Of a stretch of 6,632 bases of DNA, positions 6,413 to 6,632 are shown piece by piece. The DNA is from Bacteroidia bacterium (GTDB lineage: Bacteria; Bacteroidota; Bacteroidia; Bacteroidales; GCA-2748055): the NCBI GenBank assembly GCA_004525825.1, contig SPBY01000165.1:1-6632 (forward strand). The letters are read 5' to 3'. How positions within the stretch are numbered: position 1 is the stretch's first letter; the number at the start of each line of letters is the position of its first letter. The notes beneath the pieces are model-generated. The model saw only the letters and a list, made by a program, of their open reading frames with translations, was not told the origin of the DNA and ran no database searches. The translations under genes were made by a program, and so were the position numbers.

Positions 6413-6632
6413 ATGAACAAGCAAATTGAATTGCTCCAGCTGGCCAAACAGGTGCAGTCCCTGGCTGAAAACGGGCTGCATTTTTCGGAAAATGATTATG
6501 AACTGGACCGCTATACCAGGCTGGAAGAAATTTCACTCAGGATGCTCTCCCTGATCTCAGGACTCTCCGAAGAAACCATTCAAATGGAGACCCCGGAAAG
6601 GAATGGTTACCGCACCCCCAAGGTGGATGTAC
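6413..6632 (+). CDS. Nudix hydrolase with N-terminal Nudix_N domain, 5' part only
   Basis: The frame runs open from the ATG at 6413 to the window edge, giving 73 complete codons and one extra base. The visible residues are helical and charged (MNKQIELLQLAKQVQSLAEN at the start, then LHFSENDYELDRYTRLEEIS). They end in GYRTPKVDV. This arrangement of QxIAxxGLxYxxDxYDxERY-like text and a closing Y-x-TPKVDVR is what I recall for the N-terminal domain of Nudix hydrolases of the ADP-ribose/nucleoside-diphosphate pyrophosphatase type. The catalytic Nudix box (GX5EX7REUXEEXGU) would lie downstream and is not in the window, so activity and substrate cannot be confirmed. The gene is divergent from lipA and has no clear Shine-Dalgarno, as expected for Bacteroidota. 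Confidence 0.75.
   Translation, partial: MNKQIELLQLAKQVQSLAENGLHFSENDYELDRYTRLEEISLRMLSLISGLSEETIQMETPERNGYRTPKVDV

Overview
This is a chromosomal housekeeping window. It holds three complete two-stranded blocks of core metabolism, a partial gene at each end, and one conspicuous non-coding repeat. The organism looks like a member of the Bacteroidota. The supporting signs are several matches to that phylum's -7 promoter element (TAnnTTTG) ahead of genes, mostly poor Shine-Dalgarno sequences, AT-rich intergenic DNA against moderately GC-rich genes, and LipA/LipB sequences that read like Bacteroidales homologues from memory. No search was run, so this placement is an inference.

Left block, + strand, nitrogen assimilation. 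The window opens inside gltB (C-terminal 471 codons: end of the FMN/3Fe-4S domain plus the beta-helix domain). Eleven bases later comes a complete gltD. Together they form glutamate synthase (GOGAT). After a 149-base AT-rich gap that looks like a separate promoter region comes a complete Amt/AmtB ammonium channel gene. The likely division of labour is that Amt brings in ammonium, glutamine synthetase (not in the window) makes glutamine, and GltBD makes glutamate. No PII (glnK) gene is visible beside amt.

Middle, 4385-4515. This intergenic gap holds a long nested inverted repeat with perfect 16-base arms at 4403-4418 and 4476-4491. It looks like a palindromic repeat or MITE-type element rather than an ordinary terminator. 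It is followed by a small cysteine-rich YkgJ-family (UPF0153) gene on the + strand.

Right block, - strand, lipoate synthesis. lipA (lipoyl synthase, 6361 to 5462) is followed by lipB (octanoyltransferase, 5472 to 4771), overlapping it by 11 bases. LipB attaches octanoate to lipoyl domains and LipA inserts the two sulfurs. The lipB stop codon directly abuts the stop codon of the convergent YkgJ-family gene, with no base between.

Right end. Divergent from lipA is the start of a gene whose first 73 codons resemble the N-terminal domain of Nudix hydrolases, cut off by the window edge.

I found no CRISPR array, tRNA, rRNA, transposase or toxin-antitoxin genes, and no convincing undescribed multi-gene system. 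The most interesting items are the 4403-4491 repeat, the back-to-back stop codons and the control region of amt.
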